DNA of 37,331 nt from Mesorhizobium loti (lineage in GTDB: Bacteria > Pseudomonadota > Alphaproteobacteria > Rhizobiales > Rhizobiaceae): NCBI RefSeq assembly GCF_001510895.1, contig NZ_LPWA01000138.1, forward strand, positions 1-37,331, read 5' to 3'. This document shows positions 9,090 to 18,327 of this stretch, piece after piece. How positions within the stretch are numbered: position 1 is the stretch's first letter; each line of letters starts with the position of its first letter. Made by a program: the position numbers and the translations under genes. The notes under the pieces are model-generated. The model searched no databases. It was not told where the DNA came from and saw only the letters and a list, made by a program, of their open reading frames with translations.

Positions 9090-9277
9090 ACATTTGATTT
9101 CCTGGAGAATCGTTTTCGGGGAGGGCGAAACGCAATCACAGTCTAAACCGCCTAATGCCGCATGAGAAGGCGTAGGCGCTTCAACCTGCCCCATCATGGC
9201 GTCGATCACATGGCAAGCGCGCAGATGCAGGCATTGGCCGGACGGTTGTTTCACTACGGTTCTTGCACTGCTGCTGA

Positions 9278-9314
9278 CCCGCTTCGGCACAAGCCCCTGC
9301 TGTGCCGAAGCGGG
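9278..9314. other. Perfect 14-bp stem-loop
   Basis: CCCGCTTCGGCACA (9278-9291) and TGTGCCGAAGCGGG (9301-9314) are perfectly complementary around a 9-nt loop. It stands in the roughly 440-nt gap between the HAD gene and the Tad-type gene, about 210 nt before the latter. There is no T tract on either side. It may be a structured leader, a small RNA or a protein-binding palindrome. The rest of this gap shows no gene apart from a small GCTTGC/GCAAGC hairpin (9407-9423) and the CtrA box. Confidence 0.55.
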
Positions 9315-9435
9315 AAGAGCTGCGATCGCCCCCGAGCAACATGGTAAACGCTTCCTGAACGGCATTTCGCGATCGCCTTTTTCGTTTACCTGCCATTCAC
9401 CTTCCTGCTTGCCGAAAGCAAGCAAAAACAATTAG

Positions 9436-9450
9436 TTAACTTGCGATTAA
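9436..9450. promoter_or_regulatory. CtrA binding box TTAA-N7-TTAA
   Basis: TTAACTTGCGATTAA matches the full alphaproteobacterial CtrA consensus exactly, with two TTAA half-sites and a 7-nt spacer. It lies 78 nt before the ATG of the Tad-type gene, in an AT-rich stretch. CtrA, the cell-cycle response regulator, controls pilus genes in Caulobacter, so the position makes sense. Binding is inferred. Confidence 0.6.
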
Positions 9451-9527
9451 GCATCTTTCCGCTGACCGGCGGCCGCGTCTGGCCGAAATCCTGCAACGCC
9501 TTCGCCGCAGGCAGTGGAGGCGGAAGG

Positions 9528-10961
9528 ATGCGGCAGTTCAAAGCTCTCGTTCGTGGGGGTCTCGTTCGTGGGGTGGACGGCTTTGCCCGGGATCGCGGAG
9601 GCAATTTCGCGGTTCTGTTCGGGGCTGCCGCATCGGTGCTGGCGCTCGGGGTGGGATTCGCGGTCAATATCTCGCAGCTCTACAATGCGAGATCGAGTTT
9701 GCAGAGCGTCGTCGACGCCGCTGTGACCTCGACGGCGCGCGATCTCACCCTCGGCGTCATCAAGGAAGCCGATGCCAACGCATCGGTGCAGGCGTTCCTC
9801 GACGCCAACAGCACGGCCGGCATCCTGCAAGCCAACCAGATCGTGCTCGACACGCTTACGATCGACAGAACGGCGAAGACCGTGCAGGCGGATGTGCATG
9901 CCAACATTGGTCTCTATTTCCCGCTTTTCAGCATGGGCAACATGCAGCGCGTGACCACTTCGACCACCGCGCTCTATTCGGACAAAAAGGTCGAGGTGGC
10001 GATGATGCTCGACATCACCGGCTCGATGGCACCTAACAGGCGCGCCAAGACCAACAAGATCGGCGACCTGCAGGCCGCCGCGTCGCAAACGGTCAGAGAT
10101 CTTTTGGGACAGAACCGGGATCCCAGCGACCCACGGATTCGGGTGGCGATCGTTCCCTACGCCGAGGCAGTCAATACCGGCGGCCTCGCCGGCACCGTAT
10201 TCGTCGAGACGGAAGACGGGCCGAAGGTGCCGCCACCGATCGATGCGCCGCTCTCCGTTTCCCTGACGACGGCGCCTGACAAATGCGCCACCGAGCGCAA
10301 GGACAAGGGCGGCTACGCCGATTTTTCGTCTGACGGCCCCTATGCGCTGCGCCGGGACAACAAGGGCAAGACCTATCAGGCCAAGGTCAATCGCGACTAC
10401 CGCATGAGGGTATGTCCCTCGGCGGCGCTCATTCCGCTGACGGCAGATGAAGACAAGCTGCTCGACACGATCGGCCACTTCAGCGCCGCAGGCGTGACCG
10501 CCGGCGGCATCGCCGCGCAATGGGGCTATTACATGCTCTCGCCGTCGTGGCGCTCGGCTATCGCCGACGCCAGGCTGGGCGCCGGCCCTGCCAACTTCGA
10601 TCAGAAAAAGGTGGCCAAGATCGCCATCCTGATGACGGACGGCCAGTTCAACACCGCCTTCGCCCGCGGGCACGGCGCGGCCGTGTGGCAGGACCAGGGC
10701 GAGACGTCGCGCGCTAATGCCGAAGCCATCTGCGAGAACATGAAGCGCGATGGCATCGAGATCTTCACCATCGGCTTCGATCTCAATGACCCGTCGATGA
10801 CAACCACCGAGCGCGATCAGGCGAAGTCCGTGCTCGAGGATTGCTCCACCGACGACACGTCCTCGCTGAAGCACTATTACGAGGCCGCCACCGGGGCAGA
10901 ACTGTCGGATGCTTTCGGCGAGATCACCCGCAACATCGAGAAGCTCACGATCAACCGCTGA
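9528..10961 (+). CDS. TadE/TadG-like pilus assembly protein with von Willebrand factor A domain
   Basis: 477 residues. A basic N-terminus leads into RDRGGNFAVLFGAAASVLALGVGFAVN (residues about 22-47), the single membrane helix typical of TadE/TadG pseudopilin-like proteins. The segment YNARSSLQSVVDAAVTSTAR follows, typical of the Flp pilus TadG group. A VWA domain begins at about residue 155 with MIDAS-like MMLDITGSM (D162-S166) and continues to ILMTDGQFNTAF and IFTIGFDLNDP. It probably sits in the inner membrane with a periplasmic VWA domain and helps Flp/Tad pilus or surface assembly. The ATG at 9528 follows GGAGGCGGAAGG; an earlier in-frame ATG at 9441 overlaps the CtrA box and is unlikely. 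No other tad gene is adjacent. The reading frame is intact. Confidence 0.83.
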   Translation: MRQFKALVRGGLVRGVDGFARDRGGNFAVLFGAAASVLALGVGFAVNISQLYNARSSLQSVVDAAVTSTARDLTLGVIKEADANASVQAFLDANSTAGILQANQIVLDTLTIDRTAKTVQADVHANIGLYFPLFSMGNMQRVTTSTTALYSDKKVEVAMMLDITGSMAPNRRAKTNKIGDLQAAASQTVRDLLGQNRDPSDPRIRVAIVPYAEAVNTGGLAGTVFVETEDGPKVPPPIDAPLSVSLTTAPDKCATERKDKGGYADFSSDGPYALRRDNKGKTYQAKVNRDYRMRVCPSAALIPLTADEDKLLDTIGHFSAAGVTAGGIAAQWGYYMLSPSWRSAIADARLGAGPANFDQKKVAKIAILMTDGQFNTAFARGHGAAVWQDQGETSRANAEAICENMKRDGIEIFTIGFDLNDPSMTTTERDQAKSVLEDCSTDDTSSLKHYYEAATGAELSDAFGEITRNIEKLTINR

Positions 10962-10980
10962 CCGCACAACTCCAGACCGC

Positions 10981-11085
10981 TAGAGCAATTCCAGGAAAAG
11001 CGTGTAACGGTTTTCCGTCCGGAATTGCGTCAAAAACAAAGAGATAGAGCGGTTCGCCGTTTCCGTGAAACGGTGAAATGCTCTA
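10981..11085. repeat. REP-like composite palindromic repeat
   Basis: The element has 7-bp terminal inverted repeats TAGAGCA/TGCTCTA. The first module is GCAATTCC...GGAATTGC and the second contains CGTTTC-CGT-GAAACG. The first module is the same family as the three tandem units at 21790-21953 in opposite orientation. It lies just after the Tad-type gene, so it may stabilise that transcript's 3' end. Confidence 0.75.
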
Positions 11086-11091
11086 ACGGAA

Positions 11092-11125
11092 AAGGCCGCC
11101 GCTTTTTGACGAAGCCGGCGGCCTT
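11092..11125 (-). terminator. Rho-independent-like terminator of the small ORF
   Basis: AAGGCCGCCG pairs with CGGCGGCCTT over 10 bp around a 14-nt loop. Read leftward the stem is followed by TTTT; read rightward there is no T run. It lies about 70 nt beyond the stop of the leftward small ORF. It could also help to end transcription from the rightward Tad-type gene. Confidence 0.6.
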
Positions 11126-11194
11126 CCGTGTTTCCGTCCATGACGCGGCTCATGGCGGCGACCCCTTCGGGTCACCTGCCGCGCGTCTCGCGCC

Positions 11195-11266
11195 TTAACG
11201 GGAAGACTGCTTCCCGGAAGTGCAATCCGCTGAGCTCACGTTCTGGAAAACGAAATCACTCGACAT
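11195..11266 (-). CDS. Small ORF, 23-residue peptide of unknown function
   Basis: The peptide starts MSSDFVFQNV, continues with SSADC, and ends KQSSR. It has one Cys and is polar and Ser-rich, with no signal peptide or membrane segment, and I do not recognise it. The reason to call it is the ribosome-binding site: GAAAGGAGGTGATCC is complementary to 15 nt of the 16S rRNA 3' end, with AGGAGG 7 nt before the ATG. Downstream there is a small hairpin (GACCC/GGGTC, 11160-11173) and then a 10-bp terminator-like stem with T4. This looks like an independent, strongly translated unit. It is transcribed away from the cyclopropane synthase genes. A leader-peptide or regulatory role is possible but not shown. 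Confidence 0.6.
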   Translation of the reverse strand: MSSDFVFQNVSSADCTSGKQSSR

Positions 11267-11267
11267 C

Positions 11268-11282
11268 GGATCACCTCCTTTC
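11268..11282 (-). promoter_or_regulatory. Extended Shine-Dalgarno sequence
   Basis: Read leftward this is GAAAGGAGGTGATCC, the complement of the 3' end of rhizobial 16S rRNA (GGATCACCTCCTTTC). Ordinary sites in this window match 4-7 nt. Pairing this long would give very strong ribosome capture for the small ORF that starts one base downstream. Confidence 0.75.
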
Positions 11283-11470
11283 GGTTTGTTGAACACATCC
11301 AGATGATGGGGTGCGTCGCCGCAAAACACAAGATGACGCAGCGGAATGGCTATGCCTCGGACAGGAAATCCTCTTCGGCGGTGTTTTTGCGCAACAGATC
11401 GGGATTGCGGTTCGCAGGCCGGTGGATGACAGTGGCGCTCGGGGCGGGTTCGACGCATTGGGAGGTGGGA

Positions 11471-11812
11471 ATGGACGCCGCCGACAGAGCAGCGCGGATC
11501 GTGCGCAGGGTCGTCGAGACGCTGAAGCCGGGCTTTGCGGTCAAGCTGTGGACGGGCGAGCGGATCGGGCCCGCCGACGGTCCGATGCTGGCCATCAACG
11601 ACCAGGACATCGTCTGGCAGCTGGTGCGCCGGCCGGCTTTTTCGACGCTGGTCGAGATGTGGATTTCCAAGACCGTCGACATCGAAGACGGCACCCTGTT
11701 CGATTTCTACGCCTTGCCTTCGCAAGGCAAGCTCAAGACGAAGCTCAGATCGTTGCCGAAGCTGGCGATCCTGCGCGACCTGCCGATGGTGTTGTTTCGC
11801 GAAAACAGATGA
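11471..11812 (+). CDS. N-terminal domain of a cyclopropane-fatty-acyl-phospholipid synthase-like protein
   Basis: 113 residues beginning MDAADRAARIVRR, with LKLWTGERIGPADGP-like VKLWTGERIGPADGPML, FSTLVEMWISKTVDIEDGTL and KLKTKLRSLPKLAIL. This resembles the lipid-binding N-terminal domain that precedes the methyltransferase in Cfa-type enzymes (a function by position and resemblance). GGAGGTGGGA directly precedes the ATG. The frame ends at TGA inside an ATGA overlap with the catalytic gene. The pair may be a native coupled two-gene arrangement, or one gene of about 422 residues split by a lost base, as happens elsewhere in this window. The second gene has no obvious ribosome-binding site of its own. 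Confidence 0.6.
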   Translation: MDAADRAARIVRRVVETLKPGFAVKLWTGERIGPADGPMLAINDQDIVWQLVRRPAFSTLVEMWISKTVDIEDGTLFDFYALPSQGKLKTKLRSLPKLAILRDLPMVLFRENR

Positions 11813-12738
11813 CGGCACGGGGCGATCTCTCCGGACGCAACCCTTATGTCAGTGGGTCCAATAAGGAGGCGATTCAGCATCATTACGACATTTCGAATGC
11901 GTTCTACCGGCTCTTCCTCGACGAGCGCATGGTCTACAGCTGCGGCTATTTCAGGGATTTCGCCAACGGCATCGACCAGGCGCAGATCGACAAGCTCGAC
12001 CACATCTGCCGCAAGCTCAGGCTGAGACCCGGCGACAGGCTGCTCGACATCGGCTGCGGCTGGGGCGCGATGCTCATCCATGCGGCGAAGAATTACGGCG
12101 TCGTCGGGCACGGCGTGTCGCTGTCGCAGGCTCAGACGGAGCTTGCCCGCGAGCGCATCCGCGCCGAGGGGCTGGAGGATCGCATCACCATCGAGATAAA
12201 GTCCTATGCCGAGCTCTCCGGCAGCTTCGACAAGATCTCGTCGATCGGCATGTTCGAGCATCTCGGGCTTGCCAACCACGCTGCCTACTTCTCGGCCGTC
12301 CACCGCTTGCTCGCGCCCGGTGGCATCTATCTGCACCATGCCATCACCAGGCGCAGCAAGGGCGACATCAAAAAGACGCTGCGCAAGGGGCCGGAATACA
12401 AAGCGCTGATCAAATACATCTTCCCCGGTGGCGAGCTCGACACGATCGGCATGACGCTCGGCAATCTCGAGGCGCATGGCTTCCTCGTCCATGATGTCGA
12501 GAACCTGCGTGAGCACTATCAGCGCACCTGCCGCCTGTGGGCTGAGCGTCTGCATGCGCATTTCGACGAGGCGATCGCCGAGGTGGGCGAGGCGAAGGCG
12601 CGGCTCTGGCTGCTCTATCTCACCGGCTGCTCGATCGCCTTCGAGCGCGCCTCGGCGCAGATTTTCCAGACCGTCGCCACCAAGCGCGCGCGTGGCCCGA
12701 GCGGCCTGCCGCCGACACGCGCGGATTTGTACCGGTAA
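11809..12738 (+). CDS. cfa: Cyclopropane-fatty-acyl-phospholipid synthase (SAM-dependent)
   Basis: 309 residues. Cfa transfers a methylene group from SAM to double bonds of unsaturated phospholipid acyl chains at the membrane, often in stationary phase or acid stress. Seen here: HHYDISNAFYRLFLDERMVYSCGYF, the typical substrate-side segment; SAM motif I LLDIGCGWGAM; GVSLSQAQTELARERI; and SIGMFEHLG with HRLLAPGGIYLHH. The catalytic region matches the Cfa/CmaA family. The gene starts at ATG within the ATGA overlap with the upstream N-terminal-domain frame, and translation would depend on re-initiation. If the overlap is a sequencing gap the two make a single protein. Confidence 0.83.
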   Translation: MTARGDLSGRNPYVSGSNKEAIQHHYDISNAFYRLFLDERMVYSCGYFRDFANGIDQAQIDKLDHICRKLRLRPGDRLLDIGCGWGAMLIHAAKNYGVVGHGVSLSQAQTELARERIRAEGLEDRITIEIKSYAELSGSFDKISSIGMFEHLGLANHAAYFSAVHRLLAPGGIYLHHAITRRSKGDIKKTLRKGPEYKALIKYIFPGGELDTIGMTLGNLEAHGFLVHDVENLREHYQRTCRLWAERLHAHFDEAIAEVGEAKARLWLLYLTGCSIAFERASAQIFQTVATKRARGPSGLPPTRADLYR

Positions 12739-12763
12739 CGCCGCAGGCTGTCTTCCACTATCC

Positions 12764-13582
12764 TCACTCCGCGATGCCGAGCGAGGCGAGATAGGCCGCG
12801 GAAGCCGGTATCTTGGCCTTGTCCTTGATCTCGATGATCAGACGCGGATTGCTTTCGAGTTTGGTAAGCGCGGCAAAGACCGACCGCCATTGGATCGTGC
12901 CCTCACCCAAGCTCCAGTGGCGATCGGCGTAGCCGTCACCATCCTGCAAGTGGACGTGCTGCAGACGATTGCCCGCGGCGTTTACATAGTAGTCAACCGG
13001 TGGAGCGCCGGTCGAACCGTGGGCATAATAGGCATGGCCGGTGTCGAGCGACACGGCGACGGCGGCCGAACCGAAGCTGTCGGCCAACCCCACGCGGATA
13101 TACGGATCCTTGTCCTCGATATTCTCGATGACTATGGTGCAGCCGATGTCCTCGGCCCGCTTGACGGCATCGCGCAGCGTCAGATGGCAGCGCTCGACTA
13201 TTTTTCCGCGGTCGCTCGGGTTGTTGTCGAGATTGTTGTAGGACCAGGTCGTATAGGGGCTGTGGACGACCATCTGCGTCGCGCCGATGGCGGCGCAGAC
13301 CTCGATTCCCTGTACGTGACGTCTGCTCACGACATCGCGGACATCAGGGTCCGCCGACGCAATCGTCAAGCCCCAGAAAGGTCCGTGAATCCCGAGCCGT
13401 CCGCGGTGTCCGTCGAGAAGCTTTCTGGCGCGGGCGGCCAGCGGTGTCCAGTCGCCATTAAGGACGCTCGCGTCGACGAAGCTCTGCAGTTCGAGGTCGC
13501 GCTGCCTTTCAAATAGCCAGTCGCGGTGGATTTCGACGTCGTCCAGTGTCATGGCGGCGCCAAGAACGGGCAAGGAAGTCAT
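12764..13582 (-). CDS. Sugar phosphate isomerase/epimerase-like TIM-barrel protein
   Basis: 272 residues of the AP-endonuclease-2-like (xylose isomerase-like) TIM-barrel family. Barrel motifs include GIHGPFWGLTIAS, TQMVVHSPYTTW, CTIVIENIEDKDP (metal-binding Glu), VSLDTGHAYYAHG (Asp and His), LQHVHLQDGDGYADRH and LIIEIKD, which together form a divalent-metal site. Members act as sugar or inositol isomerases/epimerases; the substrate here is unknown. The ATG at 13582 follows GGAG by 6 nt. The gene is convergent with cfa, only 25 bp away, and separated from the MOSC gene by a repeat. Confidence 0.75.
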   Translation of the reverse strand: MTSLPVLGAAMTLDDVEIHRDWLFERQRDLELQSFVDASVLNGDWTPLAARARKLLDGHRGRLGIHGPFWGLTIASADPDVRDVVSRRHVQGIEVCAAIGATQMVVHSPYTTWSYNNLDNNPSDRGKIVERCHLTLRDAVKRAEDIGCTIVIENIEDKDPYIRVGLADSFGSAAVAVSLDTGHAYYAHGSTGAPPVDYYVNAAGNRLQHVHLQDGDGYADRHWSLGEGTIQWRSVFAALTKLESNPRLIIEIKDKAKIPASAAYLASLGIAE

Positions 13583-13724
13583 CGGGGCTCCGGTAGGTGA
13601 GGTATTGGACAACAAGGCAGACCGTGCGGTTGTATGACGCCGTTTTCTGTCATGCGTATTACACGCAACGCCAAGCCTGCGGCGTCAAGATCATGGTACC
13701 GTCACGCGGCATAACGGGACAGGT

Positions 13725-13800
13725 CGCAATTCCGGACGGAGAACCGGTTGCATGTCGTTGCCCCAGAACCGCTGCACACTTCTGGGCGACATGCATTAGG
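13725..13800. repeat. Mosaic palindromic intergenic repeat
   Basis: The left part (CGCAATTCCGGACGG) is the half-module of the REP family seen at 10981 and 21790. It is joined to a long hairpin: TGCATGTCG/CGACATGCA (13749-13757 with 13787-13795) and inner CCCAGAA/TTCTGGG (13762-13768 with 13780-13786). The element abuts the TAA stop of the MOSC gene. Confidence 0.7.
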
Positions 13801-14544
13801 CGAAACGCATCGGCGCGCCGATCTCGACGCGTGCCGGCCGGTCGACGGTGCAGTAGACGCCAAGATTATGGGCATTGTGGCGCACCAGGTTGCGCAGGAT
13901 GCCGGAATCGTCGTCGAAGCCGTCCTGGGCAATGATGGTGAAGCCGCAGCGGCGGCAAGGCTCCGAGACTGTAAGCAGCAGATCGCCGACCGCGAGCTTG
14001 CGGCCGATCCATTCGGTCTCCGGGAAGGAGCCTTCAACTGGACCCATGTCGACGACGATGTTGGGGCGGAAGCGGCGCGGGTCGGCAGTCCCTTCCGGAT
14101 GCAATGCCTTCAGCCGCGCCAGCGAGGCGGTGGTGAGCAGGTGGATCGGCGCCTTGCGGTAGCGCGCCTGTGTCAGCGGACCGGCATAGGCCGGCGGTGC
14201 GTTCTCCTGGCCGAACGGCCGGATCGAGGCAGTGAAGCCGAGATAGGCAGACACGGCACGATCGCATTCGGCGCCGGGCGCGCTCAGCCAGTCGCCGCCG
14301 GGAACGGCCACCTCCAGATCGCGATCGTTGCTCAGCCTGGTGCGGATGCGCGGCACCTTGTGCCATTTGGCGTCACGGTCGGGCCGGGCAATCTCGTTAT
14401 CCGAGGCGTCGACGAGGCCGAACATGCGGTCACCGCCGATGGTTTCGCGGCCGACCGAGATCGCGTCCTGGCGTTCGCCGGCGAGCGAGCTCGCCGGGTA
14501 GCGCCAGAGCTGGCTGACGGTGCCGAGTAGCGCCTCTCCGGTCA

Positions 14545-14545
<1 letters not shown>
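13796..14545 (-). CDS. MOSC domain-containing protein
   Basis: 249 residues: an N-terminal beta-barrel domain (VSQLWRYPASSLAGE, ISVGRETIGGDRMFGLVD) followed by a MOSC domain (HPEGTADPRRFRPNIVVD, WIGRKLAVGDLLLTVSEPCRRCGF). Two Cys in EPCRRC include the position expected to bind molybdenum cofactor or sulfur. MOSC proteins are sulfur carriers or reductases of N-hydroxylated compounds; this one's substrate is unknown. Its ATG overlaps the TGA stop of acs by one base (TGATG), so it is translated from the acs message. That coupling is seen in sequence, but why these two are linked is not clear. Confidence 0.8.
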
Positions 14546-16500
<1,955 letters not shown>

Positions 16501-16804
16501 TTTTTAGCTTTCCTCCGGAACCGTTCCGCCGGCTTGAAGTGCCGGCGGCATCGCGGCGAAGCAGCCGCGAATTCGCGGGCATTATTAACAGTTCCGCCGT
16601 GACGGCAATATTAGACGTTGGATTCGCGCGGCGGGATGACGCAGGGGCAAACGCGAAACGCTGTCAGCACTCCCGCCTCATCGCTGCTAACCGACTGTTT
16701 TAGCGATGGAAAACTCGCCTTGGAGCTGTTAAAATCAATAGACAGTTAAGTAACTGAGCGCAGAATCGGAATTGGGAGGAAGGAGATCGACCTAGGGGGC
16801 TGCG
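16501..16804. promoter_or_regulatory. Divergent promoter region acs/usg with a leader hairpin
   Basis: This 304-bp gap holds the upstream signals of acs (leftward) and usg (rightward). A perfect CCGCCGGC/GCCGGCGG hairpin with a 7-nt loop (16526-16548) lies directly upstream of the acs ribosome-binding site and would be in the acs leader RNA. The usg side is AT-richer (16690-16760) and ends in GGAGGAAGGAG. I could not assign -35/-10 boxes with confidence. Confidence 0.45.
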
Positions 16805-17077
16805 ATGCATGACCATTCCGAAATGGACTTGATGCTCAGGGGCTATGGGCTGACGACGGCCAAGATTCTCTATCACTTCCCCGATCACCCGCATTTGCTG
16901 CAGAGCTATATCTGGCAGGACTACGACATCGCGCCGAAGTTTCCGGTGCTGATCCGCTTCATCGAATTCTGGAAGACCAGACTCGATGGCCCGCTGCATT
17001 CGGTGACCTATACGCACCAGAAGCTAATCGCGCCCAACGAGTGGCGGAAGGTGGATGGTGAGTTCGTGCTGCATTGA
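16805..17077 (+). CDS. usg: Usg family protein
   Basis: 90 residues beginning MHDHSEMDLMLRGYGL and containing YHFPDHPHLLQSYIWQDYD and RFIEFWKTRLDGPLHSV. It is the small alphaproteobacterial Usg protein, named for its position upstream of trpF in Caulobacter-type genomes. Its biochemical role is not established. Here it is not next to trp genes. The ATG at 16805 follows AGGGGG at a normal distance. The gene ends against a palindromic repeat and is convergent with an aldo/keto reductase. Confidence 0.85.
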   Translation: MHDHSEMDLMLRGYGLTTAKILYHFPDHPHLLQSYIWQDYDIAPKFPVLIRFIEFWKTRLDGPLHSVTYTHQKLIAPNEWRKVDGEFVLH

Positions 17078-17089
17078 GCGGCGGCACAG

Positions 17090-17248
17090 CCAATCTCCCC
17101 CTCGAGGGGGAGATGGCCGCAAAGCGGCCAGAGGGGGTCGTCTCACATAGAGCGCCGACGCCTTGCGGTGCGAAGATGAAGCTGGCGCTCCACGCGCGGC
17201 GACCCCCTCTGTCGCCTTCGGCGACATCTCTCGAGGGGGGGAGATTGG
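17090..17248. repeat. RIME-like intergenic mosaic repeat, about 159 bp
   Basis: Terminal inverted repeats CCAATCTCCCCC and GGGGGGAGATTGG bound the element. Inside are CTCGAGGGGGAG palindromes, the hairpins GGCCGC-AAA-GCGGCC and GTCGCC-TTC-GGCGAC, and inverted GACCCCCTCTG arms. It lies between convergent usg and the reductase, ends six bases before the reductase stop, and could end transcripts from both sides. The layout matches the rhizobial intergenic mosaic element type. Confidence 0.8.
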
Positions 17249-17253
17249 CGGCG

Positions 17254-18287
17254 TCAGATCGCCGGCGGGTTGAGCCGGGCAAAGCCTCCTGGCGCCGATA
17301 GGGGAAGTACGGATAGGGCGCCGTCACCGTGCTTGCGTCATCGAGCGCCTTTATCTGCTCCGGCGTCAATGCCCAGCCGACGGCGCCGAGGTTCTGGCGC
17401 AACTGCTCCTCGTTGCGCGCGCCGATGATCACCGACGACACGGTCGGCCGCCGCAAGAGCCAGTTGATGGCAACCTGCGGCACGGTCTTGCCAGTCTCGG
17501 CGGACACGGTCTCCAGAGCATCGACAACACGATAAAGAAGCTCGTCCTCGACCGGCGGGCCGAAGCTCGCCGTGTCGTGCAGCCGGCTTTTTTCCGGCAG
17601 CGGTTGGCCGCGGCGGATCTTGCCGGTCAGCCGGCCCCAGCCGAGCGGGCTCCACACCAGGGCGCCGACGCCCTGGTCGAGGCCGAGCGGCATCAGCTCC
17701 CACTCATAGTCGCGTCCGACCAGCGAGTAATAGACCTGATGCGCGACATAGCGCGGGTAGCCATGCTTTTCCGCCAGACCGAGCGATTTCATCACCTGCC
17801 AGCCGGAGAAGTTGGAGACGCCGACATAGCGCAGCTTGCCGGAGCGCACGAGGTCGTCCAGCGTCGACAGCACTTCCTCGATCGGCGCCGCGGCGTCGAA
17901 GGCATGGAGCTGAAGCAAGTCGATATAGTCGGTGCCGAGGCGTTTCAGCGCCGCATCGACGGACCGGATCAGCCGGGAACGCGACGAGCCGTAATCGGAC
18001 GGTCCGTCACCCATCGGCAGTGACGTCTTGGTCGAGATCAGCACCGCGTCGCGGCGGCCCTTGATCGCCTCGCCGAGCACCTCCTCCGAGGCGCCGTTCG
18101 AATAGACGTCGGCCGTGTCGAAGAGATTGACGCCGGCTTCCAGGCAGATGTCGACCAGCCGGCGCGCCTCCTTGGCGTCGCTGTTGCCCCAGGCGCCGAA
18201 CAGCGGCCCGGAGCCGCCGAAGGTTCCGGCGCCGAAGGAAAGCGCCGGCACTTTCAGGCCGGAGGCGCCGAGACGTCGATATTCCAT
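17254..18287 (-). CDS. Aldo/keto reductase (one apparent frameshift near the C-terminus)
   Basis: About 344 residues of the NAD(P)H-dependent AKR family, shaker beta-subunit-like branch. It starts MEYRRLGASGLKVPALSFG. The catalytic set is visible as NLFDTADVYSNG (Asp, Tyr), LISTKTSL (Lys) and LLQLHAFD (His). The cofactor end shows SSVIIGARNEEQLRQNL. The tail breaks near 17286: YRRQE should continue GFARLNPPAI and stop at 17254, and one missing G restores it. As read, the frame instead runs through the repeat and antisense to usg, giving a false 560-residue product. AAGGAG precedes the ATG. It lies 40 bp downstream of an MFS gene, probably in the same operon. Substrate unknown. Confidence 0.83.
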
Positions 18288-18327
18288 GATTTTTCTCCTT
18301 GTGATGTCGAAGGTGAAAGCGAGCCGA

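Noticed and set aside
9447..10967. A 506-residue frame antisense to the Tad-type gene
   Set aside because: It has no family motifs and mirrors the coding gene; GC-rich antisense frames are often open. The forward gene has a clear ribosome site and conserved domains.
11268..11282. A match to the 3' end of 16S rRNA on the + strand
   Set aside because: Only about 15 nt match and no rRNA precedes it. On the other strand it is a ribosome-binding site for a small ORF, which explains the match.
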